From: Arthrobacter sp. Soil763
Lineage (GTDB): Bacteria; Actinomycetota; Actinomycetes; Actinomycetales; Micrococcaceae
Direction: 5' to 3'
Assembly (NCBI RefSeq): GCF_001428365.1
Contig: NZ_LMSH01000003.1
Coordinates: 686,978-750,977 of the forward strand
Length of the DNA stretch: 64,000 nucleotides
The notes below the pieces were generated by a model, which was given only the letters and a program-made list of their open reading frames with translations, searched no databases and was not told the origin of the DNA. How positions within the stretch are numbered: the stretch's first letter is position 1; every line of letters starts with the position of its first letter. This document shows positions 47,604 to 56,550 of this stretch, piece by piece. Both the position numbers and the translations under genes were made by a program.

Positions 47604-48935
47604 TCAGGGCGTGCGGCGGCGCTCGGCAACGAGCCTGCGCTGCTGGACCAGGGTGCGCAGCAGCGGTGGCACGATGACGCCCTGCGCGGCCATCTGCCGG
47701 CGCACCTTGCGGCGGGTGATGAGGATCGCTGCGGCCCCGCCGGCCAGCACGAGGAACTGGACGCTGAGGGCAATCCGGAACGCGCCGAGGCTGTACAGCC
47801 CCTCGGGCGAGAATCCGCCCAGATGCAGTGCGTCGAGGGCCAGCCCGATCAGGAAAATGGACACCAGCGCGGCGATGAAACCGCCCACGTTCACGATGCC
47901 GGTGGCGGTGCCGATCCGGTGCGCGGGATTGAATGTGCGGGCGAAGTCGAACCCGATCATGGACCCGGGGCCGCCGATGGCGAGGACCACGACGAGCCCG
48001 GCGAGCAGCCACAGCGGGGACCGGGACGGCTGGAGCAGCACCGCGGCCCAGGCGGCCGCCGTCGCCGCCGAAATCAGCAGCACCATGGTGGAACGCCGCA
48101 GCGGATGGCGGGCCACAAAGCTGCCCATCAGCGGTCCGGCGGCGATCGCGGCGGCCACGTACAGCGCCATCAGCGCCGATACGGTCGCGGTGTCCAGCCC
48201 CTGGGCCGAAATGAGGAAGGGGTACCCCCAGGTCATGGCGAAGACGGTGCCGCTGAACTGGACAGTGAAGTGGCTCCACAGTCCCAGCCGGGTTCCGGGC
48301 TGCCGCCAGGCGCTGGAGAGGGACACCCCCGTGCTGCGCAGGCCCTGCGAGGACTCCGGCGCCGGGTGCCCGGGCGGGGCGTCCTGCAGCAGCACCACCA
48401 CGAGCACGACGGCGAGGGCAGCCATCGCGGCGAGGGTCAGGAAGGCGGGGGTCCAGCCGGCGGCGTGCAGGATCAGCGCGAACGGCACGACGGAGAAGAG
48501 CTGGCCGAGCTGGCCCGACATGCCGGTGAGCTGGGTCAGGAGCGGCACCCGGGCCGGGGCGAACCACAGCGGGACCAGGCGGATCACCGAAACGAAGGTC
48601 ATGGCGTCCCCGGCGCCGACCAGGACCCGGCCCAGCACGCCGCCCGGGACGTTCGCGGTGAAGGCGAGCTGCAGCTGGCCAAGACCCATCAGGAGGGCTC
48701 CGCCGGCAATCATCGCCCGCGAGCCGAAGCGGTCCACCAGCACGCCGACCGGAATCTGCAGGGCGGCGTAGACGAGCAGCTGCAGCACGGTAAAGAACGA
48801 GATTTCGGCGGCGCTGGCGTGGAAGCGCGCGGTGGCCTCCAGCCCCACGACGCCGAAGGACGTGCGCTGGCTGACCGCCACCAGGTACGCGAAAACCCCG
48901 ACGATCCAGATCAGCCAGGCGCGGGGGGAGGTCAC
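47604..48935 (-). CDS. MFS transporter
   Basis: A 443-residue membrane protein with 12 predicted helices. It has the loop motif DRFGSRAMIAGGALLMGLGQ after helix 2 and another, VARHPLRRS, after helix 8, both typical of the major facilitator superfamily. Closest in pattern to the nitrate/nitrite porter or glycerol-3-phosphate-type permeases (SQRTSFGVVGLEATARF near the start). Substrate unknown. The GTG start has no Shine-Dalgarno site but follows CATAAT by 6 nt. A basic C-terminal tail of about 30 residues is present. Confidence 0.87.
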   Translation of the reverse strand: MTSPRAWLIWIVGVFAYLVAVSQRTSFGVVGLEATARFHASAAEISFFTVLQLLVYAALQIPVGVLVDRFGSRAMIAGGALLMGLGQLQLAFTANVPGGVLGRVLVGAGDAMTFVSVIRLVPLWFAPARVPLLTQLTGMSGQLGQLFSVVPFALILHAAGWTPAFLTLAAMAALAVVLVVVLLQDAPPGHPAPESSQGLRSTGVSLSSAWRQPGTRLGLWSHFTVQFSGTVFAMTWGYPFLISAQGLDTATVSALMALYVAAAIAAGPLMGSFVARHPLRRSTMVLLISAATAAAWAAVLLQPSRSPLWLLAGLVVVLAIGGPGSMIGFDFARTFNPAHRIGTATGIVNVGGFIAALVSIFLIGLALDALHLGGFSPEGLYSLGAFRIALSVQFLVLAGGAAAILITRRKVRRQMAAQGVIVPPLLRTLVQQRRLVAERRRTP

Positions 48936-48941
48936 GGTCCT

Positions 48942-48947
48942 ATTATG
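48942..48947 (-). promoter_or_regulatory. -10-like hexamer, leaderless start of the MFS gene
   Basis: CATAAT (five of six matches to TATAAT) ends 6 nt before the GTG at 48935, in the 35-nt gap after the PAC2 gene. Confidence 0.45.
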
Positions 48948-48970
48948 CCCTTGCAGGGCTTATGTCGTAT

Positions 48971-49909
48971 TTATTCGCCGGGTTCTTTACGGGCCAGGTA
49001 CGCCTCGACGGCGGCGCCCAGGGCGTCGGCGTTCGGGAGCTGGTCGTTCTCGTCCGCCAGCAGGGACCGCCGCACGGTGCCCTCGGCCTTTTCGTCGTAG
49101 CGGGTTTCGAGCCGGGCCACCACCTGCTGGACCTCTTCGGAGGCGGCGATCTGGTCGGCGATCTGCCGGCCCACTTCGCGCCCGGCCTCACGCAGGCGGT
49201 CGGTGGGCAGCATCAGCGAGGTGGCCGCGCCCAGGTATTCCAGCCCGGCCACGGCGGCGGTCGGGTACTCGGCTTCGGCGAGGTAGTGCGGGACGTGGAT
49301 GACGTAGCCGGCGACATTGCGGCCCGCGTCCTCGAGCCGGAGTTCCAGCAGGTGCCCGACGGCGGCCGGCACCTCGACGGTGGGCTTCCAGACCGAGATT
49401 CCCTCGATCAGTTCCTGCCGGTTGCCGTGCACGGTGACTCCCACGGGGCGGGTGTGCGGCACCGGCATGGGGATGGAATGGATCCAGGCGGCCAGGTTGA
49501 CGTCCAGTTCCTCCACGATCCCCACCACGGCCCGGGCGAACCGTTCCCATTGCAGGTCCGGTTCGAAGCCGGCCAGCAGCAGGAAGGGCTTTCCCAGCCC
49601 GTCGACCATCCGGTAGAGCGACAGCCTGGGCGCCTGGTAGTCCTGCAGGTGGTCCTCGACAAAGCTCACCTGCGGCCGCCGAGAGCGGTAGTCGATCAGC
49701 TGGTCGGAGTCGAACTCGGCGAGGAGTTCGGAATCGAGGGTGTCGAGCAGTTCCGTGGTGATCTGCCGGACCACGTGGCCGGCGTCGGCGAAACCGGTGA
49801 AGCCCATGAGCAGGTTCAGCCCGCGCAGTTCCGGGCTGCGGAACAGCACGTCGTCACGGACATAAAGCGTTGCGGGGTCCAGCAGGGAGCCGGAAATCCG
49901 TTCCATCAC
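48971..49909 (-). CDS. PAC2 family protein
   Basis: A 312-residue protein of the proteasome-assembly-chaperone-2-like family, common in actinobacteria that carry proteasomes. Seen: LNLLMGFTGFADAGHVVRQ near the N-terminus, a Rossmann-like core (LLAGFEPDLQWERF, MPVPHTRPVGVTVHG), and the C-terminal helical region with LETRYDEKAEGTVRRSLLADENDQLP. It is likely a soluble chaperone or ATP-grasp-associated protein, but its biochemical role is unsettled. The ATG has AGGAA upstream. Confidence 0.88.
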   Translation of the reverse strand: MMERISGSLLDPATLYVRDDVLFRSPELRGLNLLMGFTGFADAGHVVRQITTELLDTLDSELLAEFDSDQLIDYRSRRPQVSFVEDHLQDYQAPRLSLYRMVDGLGKPFLLLAGFEPDLQWERFARAVVGIVEELDVNLAAWIHSIPMPVPHTRPVGVTVHGNRQELIEGISVWKPTVEVPAAVGHLLELRLEDAGRNVAGYVIHVPHYLAEAEYPTAAVAGLEYLGAATSLMLPTDRLREAGREVGRQIADQIAASEEVQQVVARLETRYDEKAEGTVRRSLLADENDQLPNADALGAAVEAYLARKEPGE

Positions 49910-50186
49910 GGCATGTTCCTTTCGGGCTAGCAGGGTCGGCGGCCGGATCCGGCGCCGTTACCAGCTACAACGCGCCGCCGGCCGGGGTAATTCCGATGCC
50001 GGGTGTGGGCCAGCTCTCATTAAATTGAATTCCGCCGCCGGGGAGAGACTACGATCGGAACTGGCCTGATCGATGGCCTGGGGACACCGGCGGGCGTGCA
50101 GCGCCGCAGGTGGACCGGGTACCCGTGGCAGGGCGCCGAACATGCAGATCCTGCCGAATAATCACACAGAATTGAGGACTGTCCTG

Positions 50187-51713
50187 GTGGTCAAGAATAC
50201 CGAAGTCAAACTGAGCGCGGTCGCCGGCGACCTGAAGAAGTCGCCGTCGGACGCCCTCGTCGTGGGCGTGGGCCAGGGCGCGGACGGTCCCGTCCTGCTG
50301 GAGAACCCGCTCACCGCCAAGTCCGCCGAGGCGCTGGCCGAGTCGCTGGCAGCCCTGGGCCTCACCGGCGCCGCGGACCAAGCCCACCGCCTTCCGGGCC
50401 TGCCGGAGGCCGGCGCCGCCGTCCTCGTCCTCGCCGGCGTCGGCAAGGTCTCCCCCGGCACCCGGATCCCTGATGAAGCGTTGCGCCGCGCGGCCGGCTC
50501 GGCCGTCCGCCAGCTGGCAGGCGTTTCGACCGTCACCCTGGCCCTCCCGACCCCCGATGTCGCCGCCGTCGCCGCCGTCGCCGAAGGCGCCGCGATGGGC
50601 GCCTACTCCTTCACCGAACACCGCTCCACCAAAGACGGCCTCAAGGACCCGGTCAAGGCCGTGCGCATCCTCACCGACCTCGCCGCGGACAAGGCGCTGA
50701 AGCCGGTGCTGGAGCGGGCCTCGCTGATTGGCAAGGCCGTCAAGGCAACCCGCTCGCTGGTCAACCAGCCGCCCAGCCACCTCTACCCGGAAACCTTCGC
50801 CGATGCGGCCAAGGAACTGGCCAAGGGCCTGCCGGTCAAGGTCACCGTCTGGGATGAGAAGCGCCTGGAGAAGGACGGCTTCGGCGGCATCCTCGGCGTC
50901 GGCAAGGGCTCCAGCCGGCAGCCGCGCCTGGTCAAGGTCGAATACGCCCCGGCGAAGGCCACCGCCAAAATCGCGCTCGTGGGCAAGGGCATCACCTTCG
51001 ACACCGGCGGCATCTCGCTCAAGCCACACCTGGGCATGGGCGAGATGAAGTCCGACATGGCGGGCGCCGCCGTCGTCCTCAACACCGTGCTCGCGCTGGC
51101 CGAACTCGGCCTTCCGGTCAAGGCGACCGCGTGGCTGTGCATCGCCGAGAACATGCCCTCGGGCAGCGCCCAGCGTCCCGCCGACGTGATGACGATCTTC
51201 GGCGGCAAGACCGTTGAGGTCCTTAACACCGATGCCGAGGGCCGCCTGGTCATGGCCGACGGCATCGTTGCCGCCAGCCAGGAGTACCCGGACGCGATCA
51301 TCGACGTCGCCACCCTCACCGGTGCGCAGCTGATCGCGCTCGGCGACCGCACGGCCGGTGTCATGGGCGCGGATTCCGTCACGGGAGCCATCAAGGCCGC
51401 CGCGGACCGCGCCGGCGAGCTGGTCTGGCCGATGCCGCTGCCCGAGGAACTGCGTCCGAGCCTGGACTCCCAGGTCGCCGACATCGCCAACATCGGCGAA
51501 CGCCACGGCGGCATGATGACGGCGGCGGTGTTCCTGCGCGAATTCGTCGGCAAGGACCGCAACGGCGAGCAGATCCCGTGGGCCCACATCGACATCGCCG
51601 GACCGTCCTTCAACACTGGCAGCCCCTACGGCTACACGCACAAGCAGGGCACCGGCAGCACCGTGCGCACCCTGGTCACCTACGTCGAGGACCTCCTGGC
51701 CAAAACCGCTTAG
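50187..51713 (+). CDS. pepA: leucyl aminopeptidase (M17, PepA)
   Basis: A 508-residue cytosolic di-zinc exopeptidase that trims N-terminal residues. The catalytic domain shows VGKGITFDTGGISLKP (metal and catalytic Lys), MKSDMAGAA, the family signature NTDAEGRL, and the final AHIDIAGPSFNTGSPYGYTHKQGTG. The start is set at GTG 50187 because GAGGA ends 8 nt before it and VKNTEVKLS begins the N-terminal domain; an ATG 45 nt earlier is an alternative. A strong hairpin follows the stop. Confidence 0.94.
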   Translation: MVKNTEVKLSAVAGDLKKSPSDALVVGVGQGADGPVLLENPLTAKSAEALAESLAALGLTGAADQAHRLPGLPEAGAAVLVLAGVGKVSPGTRIPDEALRRAAGSAVRQLAGVSTVTLALPTPDVAAVAAVAEGAAMGAYSFTEHRSTKDGLKDPVKAVRILTDLAADKALKPVLERASLIGKAVKATRSLVNQPPSHLYPETFADAAKELAKGLPVKVTVWDEKRLEKDGFGGILGVGKGSSRQPRLVKVEYAPAKATAKIALVGKGITFDTGGISLKPHLGMGEMKSDMAGAAVVLNTVLALAELGLPVKATAWLCIAENMPSGSAQRPADVMTIFGGKTVEVLNTDAEGRLVMADGIVAASQEYPDAIIDVATLTGAQLIALGDRTAGVMGADSVTGAIKAAADRAGELVWPMPLPEELRPSLDSQVADIANIGERHGGMMTAAVFLREFVGKDRNGEQIPWAHIDIAGPSFNTGSPYGYTHKQGTGSTVRTLVTYVEDLLAKTA

Positions 51714-51740
51714 GCGGTCCCGCCGCAGCCACGGGTCCGC

Positions 51741-51782
51741 GCGGCCCTGTGGCCGGGGATGATCCCCCGGCCACAGGGCCGC
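51741..51782. terminator. pepA terminator
   Basis: Perfect 18-bp stem (51741-51758 and 51765-51782) with a 6-nt loop, 27 nt after the pepA stop. Confidence 0.75.
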
Positions 51783-51996
51783 GTGACTCTGGACACAAGC
51801 GCTCCACAAACGCCACGGCAAGGTGGAGCATGGATAGGTGGTTCGCTAAGGTGAACCGTAGTTTCAAAGCACACAGCTTCACAGAAGTAGTTCCAAACGA
51901 AAGGGAACCGTCGCTGCTGGCATAATCACGGCAGTCAGGTTCCAAGACCAGATGATGCGTACTCTCGTGTCATCGTTCACGCGAGGGAGCGTTTTA

Positions 51997-53382
51997 GTGG
52001 CCGATCAGGCAACTGCGCAAGAATTCGACATCCTGGTACTCGGCGGCGGCAGCGGCGGTTACGCCACTGCCCTCCGCGCTGTACAGCTCGGCCTCACCGT
52101 CGGCCTCATTGAAAAGGGAAAGCTCGGCGGCACCTGCCTGCACAACGGCTGCATCCCCACCAAGGCCCTGCTGCACTCCGCGGAACTGGCCGACCACGCC
52201 CGTGACTCCGCCAAGTACGGCGTTAACGTCTCCCTGGACGGCATCGACATCAACGCCGTCAACGCCTACAAGGACGGCATCATCGCCGGCAAGTTCAAGG
52301 GCCTGCAGGGACTCATCAAGGGCAAGAAGGGCATCACCGTCATCGAGGGTGAGGGCAAGCTCCAGGGCACCGACACCGTCGTCGTGAACGGCACCGCGTA
52401 CAAGGGCAAGAACATCGTCCTCGCGACCGGCTCCTACTCCCGCACCCTGCCCGGGCTGGAAATCGGCGGCAAGGTCATCACCTCCGACGAAGCCCTCACC
52501 ATGGACTTCATCCCCAAGAGCGCCATCATCCTGGGCGGCGGCGTGATCGGCGTCGAGTTCGCCTCGGTTTGGAAGTCCTTCGGCGTCGACGTCACCATCA
52601 TCGAAGGCCTGCCCTCCCTCGTCCCGAACGAGGACGCAACGATCGTGAAGGCCTTCGAACGCGCGTTCAAGAAGCGCGGCATCAAGTTCTCCACCGGCAC
52701 CTTCTTCCAGGGCGTGGAGCAGAACGCCGACGGCGTCAAGGTCACCCTCGTTGACGGCAAGACCTTCGAAGCCGACCTCATGCTGGTCGCCGTCGGCCGC
52801 GGCCCGGTCACGGCCAACCTCGGCTACGAGGAGGCCGGCCTGACGATCGACCGCGGCTTCGTCATCACGAACGAGCGCCTGCACACCGGCGTCGGCAACA
52901 TCTACGCCGTCGGCGACATCGTCCCCGGCGTCCAGCTCGCACACCGCGGCTACCAGCAGGGCATCTTCGTCGCCGAGGAAATCGCCGGCCTCAAGCCGGT
53001 AGTCGTCGAGGACGTCAACATCCCCAAGGTCACCTACTCCGAGCCGGAAATCGCCACCGTCGGCTACACCGAAAAGGCCGCCAAGGCCAAGTTCGGCGAC
53101 GACCAGATCCAGACCCAGGAGTACAACCTGGCCGGCAACGGCAAGAGCTCGATCCTGGGCACCTCCGGCCTGGTCAAGCTGGTCCGCCAGAAGGACGGCC
53201 CCGTCGTCGGCGTCCACATGATCGGCGCCCGCATGGGTGAGCAGATCGGCGAGGCCCAGCTGATCGTGAACTGGGAAGCCTACCCGGAGGACGTGGCCCA
53301 GCTGGTCCACGCCCACCCGACGCAGAACGAGGCCTTGGGCGAAGCGCACCTGGCCCTCGCCGGCAAGCCCCTGCACGGCTAA
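51997..53382 (+). CDS. lpdA: dihydrolipoyl dehydrogenase (E3)
   Basis: A 461-residue FAD-dependent disulfide oxidoreductase that re-oxidises dihydrolipoyl groups of 2-oxoacid dehydrogenase complexes. Seen: FAD site VLGGGSGGYATALRAVQLG, redox disulfide GGTCLHNGCIPTKALLHSAE, NAD site ILGGGVIGVEFASVWKSFG, and the C-terminal His-Glu dyad HAHPTQNEALGEAHLAL. The GTG at 51997 was chosen for GAGGGAG upstream; an ATG at 51952 is in frame. It precedes the E2 gene by 123 nt, with a stem-loop between them. Confidence 0.95.
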   Translation: MADQATAQEFDILVLGGGSGGYATALRAVQLGLTVGLIEKGKLGGTCLHNGCIPTKALLHSAELADHARDSAKYGVNVSLDGIDINAVNAYKDGIIAGKFKGLQGLIKGKKGITVIEGEGKLQGTDTVVVNGTAYKGKNIVLATGSYSRTLPGLEIGGKVITSDEALTMDFIPKSAIILGGGVIGVEFASVWKSFGVDVTIIEGLPSLVPNEDATIVKAFERAFKKRGIKFSTGTFFQGVEQNADGVKVTLVDGKTFEADLMLVAVGRGPVTANLGYEEAGLTIDRGFVITNERLHTGVGNIYAVGDIVPGVQLAHRGYQQGIFVAEEIAGLKPVVVEDVNIPKVTYSEPEIATVGYTEKAAKAKFGDDQIQTQEYNLAGNGKSSILGTSGLVKLVRQKDGPVVGVHMIGARMGEQIGEAQLIVNWEAYPEDVAQLVHAHPTQNEALGEAHLALAGKPLHG

Positions 53383-53411
53383 GCGTTCCCCGCAGCACCG
53401 CAAGACCCAGG

Positions 53412-53450
53412 GCTTAGTGCGCCCGGCCCGCAAATCCGGGTGCACTAAGC
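53412..53450 (+). terminator. stem-loop between lpdA and the E2 gene
   Basis: 15-bp arms 53412-53426 and 53436-53450 with one G-U pair and a 9-nt loop, about 30 nt after the lpdA stop. It is not followed by a U run, so it could be a partial terminator or a processing site. Confidence 0.5.
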
Positions 53451-53505
53451 TCGAACCAGGCAGCAACCATCCGCACTAAAGATCAATAAGGAGAACGGGG
53501 ACGAC

Positions 53506-55287
53506 ATGTCTGAATCCGTTAACTTGCCCGCCCTCGGTGAGAGCGTCACCGAAGGAACCGTCACCCGCTGGCTCAAGCAGGTCGGTGACCGGGTAGAGGT
53601 GGACGAGCCCCTGCTCGAAGTCTCCACCGACAAGGTCGACACCGAGATCCCCTCTCCGATCGCCGGCGTGATCGAAGAAATCCTCGTCGCCGAAGACGAG
53701 ACCGCCGAAGTTGGCGCTCCGCTGGTCCGTATCGGCGACGGCTCGGGTTCCGGCTCGACCGAAGCCGCCGCTCCGGCGGCCGAGGAGGCTCCCGCTGAGG
53801 AAGCCCCGGCCGAGGAAGCCGCCGCCGAGTCGCCGTCCGCTGCCGAGGCCCCGGCCCCCGAGGCGGAAACTGCCGCTCCTGCCGCCGAGGAAGCCCCGGC
53901 CGCTCCGGCCGGCGAAGGCCACGAGGTCACCCTCCCCGCGCTGGGCGAGAGCGTCACCGAGGGCACCGTCACCCGCTGGCTGAAGAGCGTCGGCGACACG
54001 GTCGAGGTCGACGAGCCGCTGCTGGAGGTCTCGACGGACAAGGTCGACACCGAGATCCCGTCCCCGGTGGCAGGCACGCTGCAGGAAATCCGCGTCGCGG
54101 AGGATGAGACGGCCGAGGTCGGCTCCGTCCTCGCCGTGATCGGTTCCGGCGCCGCCGCACCCGCGGCAGCCCCGGCCCCGGAGGCTCCCAAGCAGGAAGC
54201 TCCCAAGCAGGAAGCACCGAAGCAGGAAGCACCGGCCGCCCCCGCACCCGCTGCCCCGGCCCAGGAGGCCCCTAAGCAGGAAGCTCCCGCCGCCCCCGCC
54301 CAGGAAGCTCCCAAGCAGGAAGCTCCCAAGCAGGCTGCCCCGGCCGCCTCGGCTCCGGCCGAGTCCGGCTACGTCACTCCCCTGGTCCGCAAGCTCGCCA
54401 ACCAGCAGGGCGTGGACATCGCGTCGCTGACCGGCACCGGCGTCGGCGGCCGCATCCGCAAGCAGGACGTGCTTGCCGCGGCAGAAGCCAAGGCAGCCCC
54501 CGCGGCCGCCGCACCGGCTCCGGCAGCAGCCGCCTCGGCAGCGCCGTCGGCCGCCGCGTCCTCGCTGCGCGGCACCGTGCAGAAGGCCCCGCGCATCCGC
54601 CAGGTCATCGCCCGCCGCATGCGCGAGTCGCTGGATGTCTCCACCCAGCTGACCCAGGTCCACGAGGTCGACATGACCAAGGTCGCCAAGCTGCGCGCCA
54701 AGGCCAAGAACTCGTTCCAGGCCCAGAACGGCTCCAAGCTGACCTTCCTGCCGTTCATCGCCAAGGCCGTCGCCGAGGCACTGAAGCAGCACCCGAAGCT
54801 GAACGCCTCCTACGACGAGGACAAGCAGGAGATCACTTACCACAACGCCGAGCACCTGGCGATTGCGGTGGACACCGACAAGGGCCTGCTGGTTCCGGTC
54901 ATCGCCGATGCCGGAAACCTGAACCTTGCCGGCCTTTCCGGCAAGATCGCCGACGTCGCCGACCGCACCCGCAACGGCAAGATCGGTCCGGATGAGCTGT
55001 CCGGCGGCACCTTCAGCATCACCAACATCGGTTCGGTCGGGGCCCTGTTCGACACCCCGATCATCAACCAGCCGCAGGTGGCCATCCTGGGCACCGGCGC
55101 GATCGTCAAGCGCGCCGTCGTCGTGTCCGACGAGAACGGCGACGACTCGATCGCCATCCGCTCCATGATGTACCTCTCGCTGACGTACGACCACCGCCTG
55201 GTGGACGGCGCGGACGCCGGACGCTTCCTGCAGACGCTCAAGGCGCGGCTGGAAGAAGGCGCCTTCGAGGCCGATCTCGGCCTCTAG
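53506..55287 (+). CDS. sucB: dihydrolipoamide acyltransferase E2 (2-oxoglutarate/pyruvate dehydrogenase complex)
   Basis: A 593-residue E2 core protein. Two lipoyl domains (about 1-78 and 140-218) each carry the lipoyl-Lys motif [15 protein letters not shown] Pro/Ala/Lys/Glu-rich linker of repeating KQEAP units (residues about 225-285) leads to a peripheral-subunit-binding domain ([16 protein letters not shown]). The catalytic domain ends [17 protein letters not shown] (active His). Annotated as sucB by convention. In many actinobacteria one E2 serves both the pyruvate and 2-oxoglutarate complexes, so the exact complex is open. AAGGAG precedes the ATG by 9-10 nt. LipA/LipB at 63 kb supply its cofactor. 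Confidence 0.93.
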   Translation: MSESVNLPALGESVTEGTVTRWLKQVGDRVEVDEPLLEVSTDKVDTEIPSPIAGVIEEILVAEDETAEVGAPLVRIGDGSGSGSTEAAAPAAEEAPAEEAPAEEAAAESPSAAEAPAPEAETAAPAAEEAPAAPAGEGHEVTLPALGESVTEGTVTRWLKSVGDTVEVDEPLLEVSTDKVDTEIPSPVAGTLQEIRVAEDETAEVGSVLAVIGSGAAAPAAAPAPEAPKQEAPKQEAPKQEAPAAPAPAAPAQEAPKQEAPAAPAQEAPKQEAPKQAAPAASAPAESGYVTPLVRKLANQQGVDIASLTGTGVGGRIRKQDVLAAAEAKAAPAAAAPAPAAAASAAPSAAASSLRGTVQKAPRIRQVIARRMRESLDVSTQLTQVHEVDMTKVAKLRAKAKNSFQAQNGSKLTFLPFIAKAVAEALKQHPKLNASYDEDKQEITYHNAEHLAIAVDTDKGLLVPVIADAGNLNLAGLSGKIADVADRTRNGKIGPDELSGGTFSITNIGSVGALFDTPIINQPQVAILGTGAIVKRAVVVSDENGDDSIAIRSMMYLSLTYDHRLVDGADAGRFLQTLKARLEEGAFEADLGL

Positions 55288-55306
55288 GCCCGAAACAGCA
55301 GCACCG

Positions 55307-55360
55307 ACGGCGGCGGCCGTGCGGGCGGTGGGAAACCACAGCCGGCACGGCCGCCGCCGT
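55307..55360. terminator. sucB terminator
   Basis: Perfect 16-bp arms (55307-55322 and 55345-55360) with a 22-nt loop, 20 nt after the sucB stop. Confidence 0.65.
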
Positions 55361-55405
55361 TTGCGTGCCGCCGCGGCGCCGCGTCCCGCCGCCGCGGGCG
55401 GGTCC

Positions 55406-55422
55406 TACTACGGGGCGTAGAA
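55406..55422. promoter_or_regulatory. fourth BlaI-type operator (one mismatch)
   Basis: TACTAC-GGGGC-GTAGAA differs at one base from the three TTCTAC-N5-GTAGAA sites between cydA and blaI. It lies 21 nt upstream of the start of the small membrane protein gene, at the position of the -35 region for the TACACT -10. Confidence 0.65.
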
Positions 55423-55431
55423 CACCTTCGC

Positions 55432-55437
55432 TACACT
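55432..55437 (+). promoter_or_regulatory. -10 hexamer, leaderless start of the small membrane protein gene
   Basis: TACACT ends 6 nt before the ATG at 55444, and no Shine-Dalgarno sequence is present. The BlaI-type dyad ends 9 nt upstream. Confidence 0.5.
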
Positions 55438-55443
55438 GGTCCC

Positions 55444-55794
55444 ATGAACATCGTCTATAACGTCATGGTCTTCCTGCACATCGTCGGCGCCGCCATGATC
55501 GTCGGCCTCTGGATCGGCCAGATGAAGAAGCCCACCGTCCACCCGCGCCAGTTCGACGGCGCAGCACTCCAGCTCATTACCGGCATTGTGATGATGGGCC
55601 TCATCCCGGCCCTGGACATGGAGGCCAACTACTTCAAGCTTGGCATCAAGTTCGCGATCGCCCTCGCGGTGGCCGTGCTCGCGTTCATCGGCAGCCGCCG
55701 GTACAAGAAGGACGAGCCGGTCGGCAAGGCCCTCGCCCACGGCGTCGGCGGCCTGGCCCTGCTGAACGTCGCGATCGCCACGCTCTGGCAGTAG
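55444..55794 (+). CDS. small four-helix membrane protein, 116 aa
   Basis: No named family recognised. Four hydrophobic segments (about 5-25, 40-60, 66-85 and 95-114) with an ILDEx-free, uncharged interior; a His-containing VFLHIVGAAMIVGL first helix and HPRQFDGAALQLITGIVMMG recall small haem- or copper-handling integral proteins of the CopD/DUF2269 type, but this is only a resemblance. Upstream is a BlaI-type dyad overlapping a leaderless promoter, which links it in regulation to cydA. It could be a respiration-related accessory factor. A perfect 40-bp palindrome follows the gene. Confidence 0.75.
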   Translation: MNIVYNVMVFLHIVGAAMIVGLWIGQMKKPTVHPRQFDGAALQLITGIVMMGLIPALDMEANYFKLGIKFAIALAVAVLAFIGSRRYKKDEPVGKALAHGVGGLALLNVAIATLWQ

Positions 55795-55806
55795 CAACTC
55801 CTTGCC

Positions 55807-55846
55807 GACGACGGCGACGCACCCCGCGGGGTGCGTCGCCGTCGTC
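55807..55846. terminator. 40-bp perfect palindrome after the small membrane protein gene
   Basis: Perfect palindrome with 19-nt arms and a 2-nt self-complementary centre, starting 13 nt after the stop. A likely terminator or 3' end. Confidence 0.7.
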
Positions 55847-56003
55847 GTTAACCTCCCGGGCGTACGCCGGCAGGCGCTGTGCCGGGGCACGACTTCTCTG
55901 ACAGCGGACACCGGGTGCGGGGGCGGGAACGACTCCCTAGGATGGGACACGGCAGGGTCCGCCGACTGGCCGGATCCTGGTACAACGACGCTGAGGAGTG
56001 GAT

Positions 56004-56432
56004 ATGGCAACGACACGCACCGCACACACTGTATGGAACGGCGACCTGATGTCCGGAGCAGGCAACACCAGCCTGGACAGCTCGGGCCTGGGCAACTTCG
56101 ATGTCACCTGGAAGGCGCGCGCCGAGGCGGCCGAGGGCAAAACCAGCCCGGAGGAACTGATCGCCGCAGCGCACTCCGCGTGCTTCTCCATGGCCTTCAG
56201 CCACGCCCTGGCGCAGGCCGGCCACACGCCGGAGGAAGTCAACACCAAGGCTGACGTCACCTTCGAGCCCGGCACCGGCATCACCGGCAGCCACCTCACC
56301 CTGAACGCCCGGGTGCCCGGCATCTCCGAAGAGGACTTCCAGCGCATCGCCGAAGAGGCCAAGACCGGCTGCCCTGTCTCGGCAGCCCTGACCGGCATCA
56401 AGATCACCCTGGACGCCACCCTGGCCGCCTAG
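56004..56432 (+). CDS. OsmC family peroxiredoxin
   Basis: A 142-residue Ohr/OsmC-type hydroperoxide reductase. The first catalytic Cys is in AAAHSACFSMAFSHALA and the second is in EEAKTGCPVSAAL, the spacing of OsmC. The N-terminus TAHTVWNGDLMSGAGN is typical. It detoxifies organic peroxides in the cytoplasm using thiols. The ATG at 56004 has GAGGAG 5 nt upstream; a GTG two codons earlier overlaps that site. Monocistronic, with a terminator after it. Confidence 0.93.
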   Translation: MATTRTAHTVWNGDLMSGAGNTSLDSSGLGNFDVTWKARAEAAEGKTSPEELIAAAHSACFSMAFSHALAQAGHTPEEVNTKADVTFEPGTGITGSHLTLNARVPGISEEDFQRIAEEAKTGCPVSAALTGIKITLDATLAA

Positions 56433-56449
56433 CCAGGAGCGCCAACGCC

Positions 56450-56491
56450 AAGGCCCCCGCCTCCCGGGTTGTTCCGGAGGGCGGGGGCCTT
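56450..56491. terminator. bidirectional terminator between osmC and tricorn protease
   Basis: Stem AAGGCCCCCGCC / GGCGGGGGCCTT of 12 bp (56450-56461 and 56480-56491), extended imperfectly inward and followed by a short T run, between convergent genes. Confidence 0.8.
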
Positions 56492-56550
56492 TGCCGTGCG
56501 CCGGGCCGTGCCGGGCCCGAAAGCCGCGGCGGGCTGTACTGCGCCGGTCG

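Noticed and set aside
51840..51857. GGTTC-N8-GAACC dyad in the lpdA leader
   Set aside because: Arms of 5 bp are short enough to arise by chance in a 283-nt gap, and it is not repeated elsewhere.
53750..54370. Ala/Pro/Lys/Glu repeats in the E2 gene as a novel repeat element
   Set aside because: These are the ordinary flexible linkers between lipoyl domains of E2 proteins.
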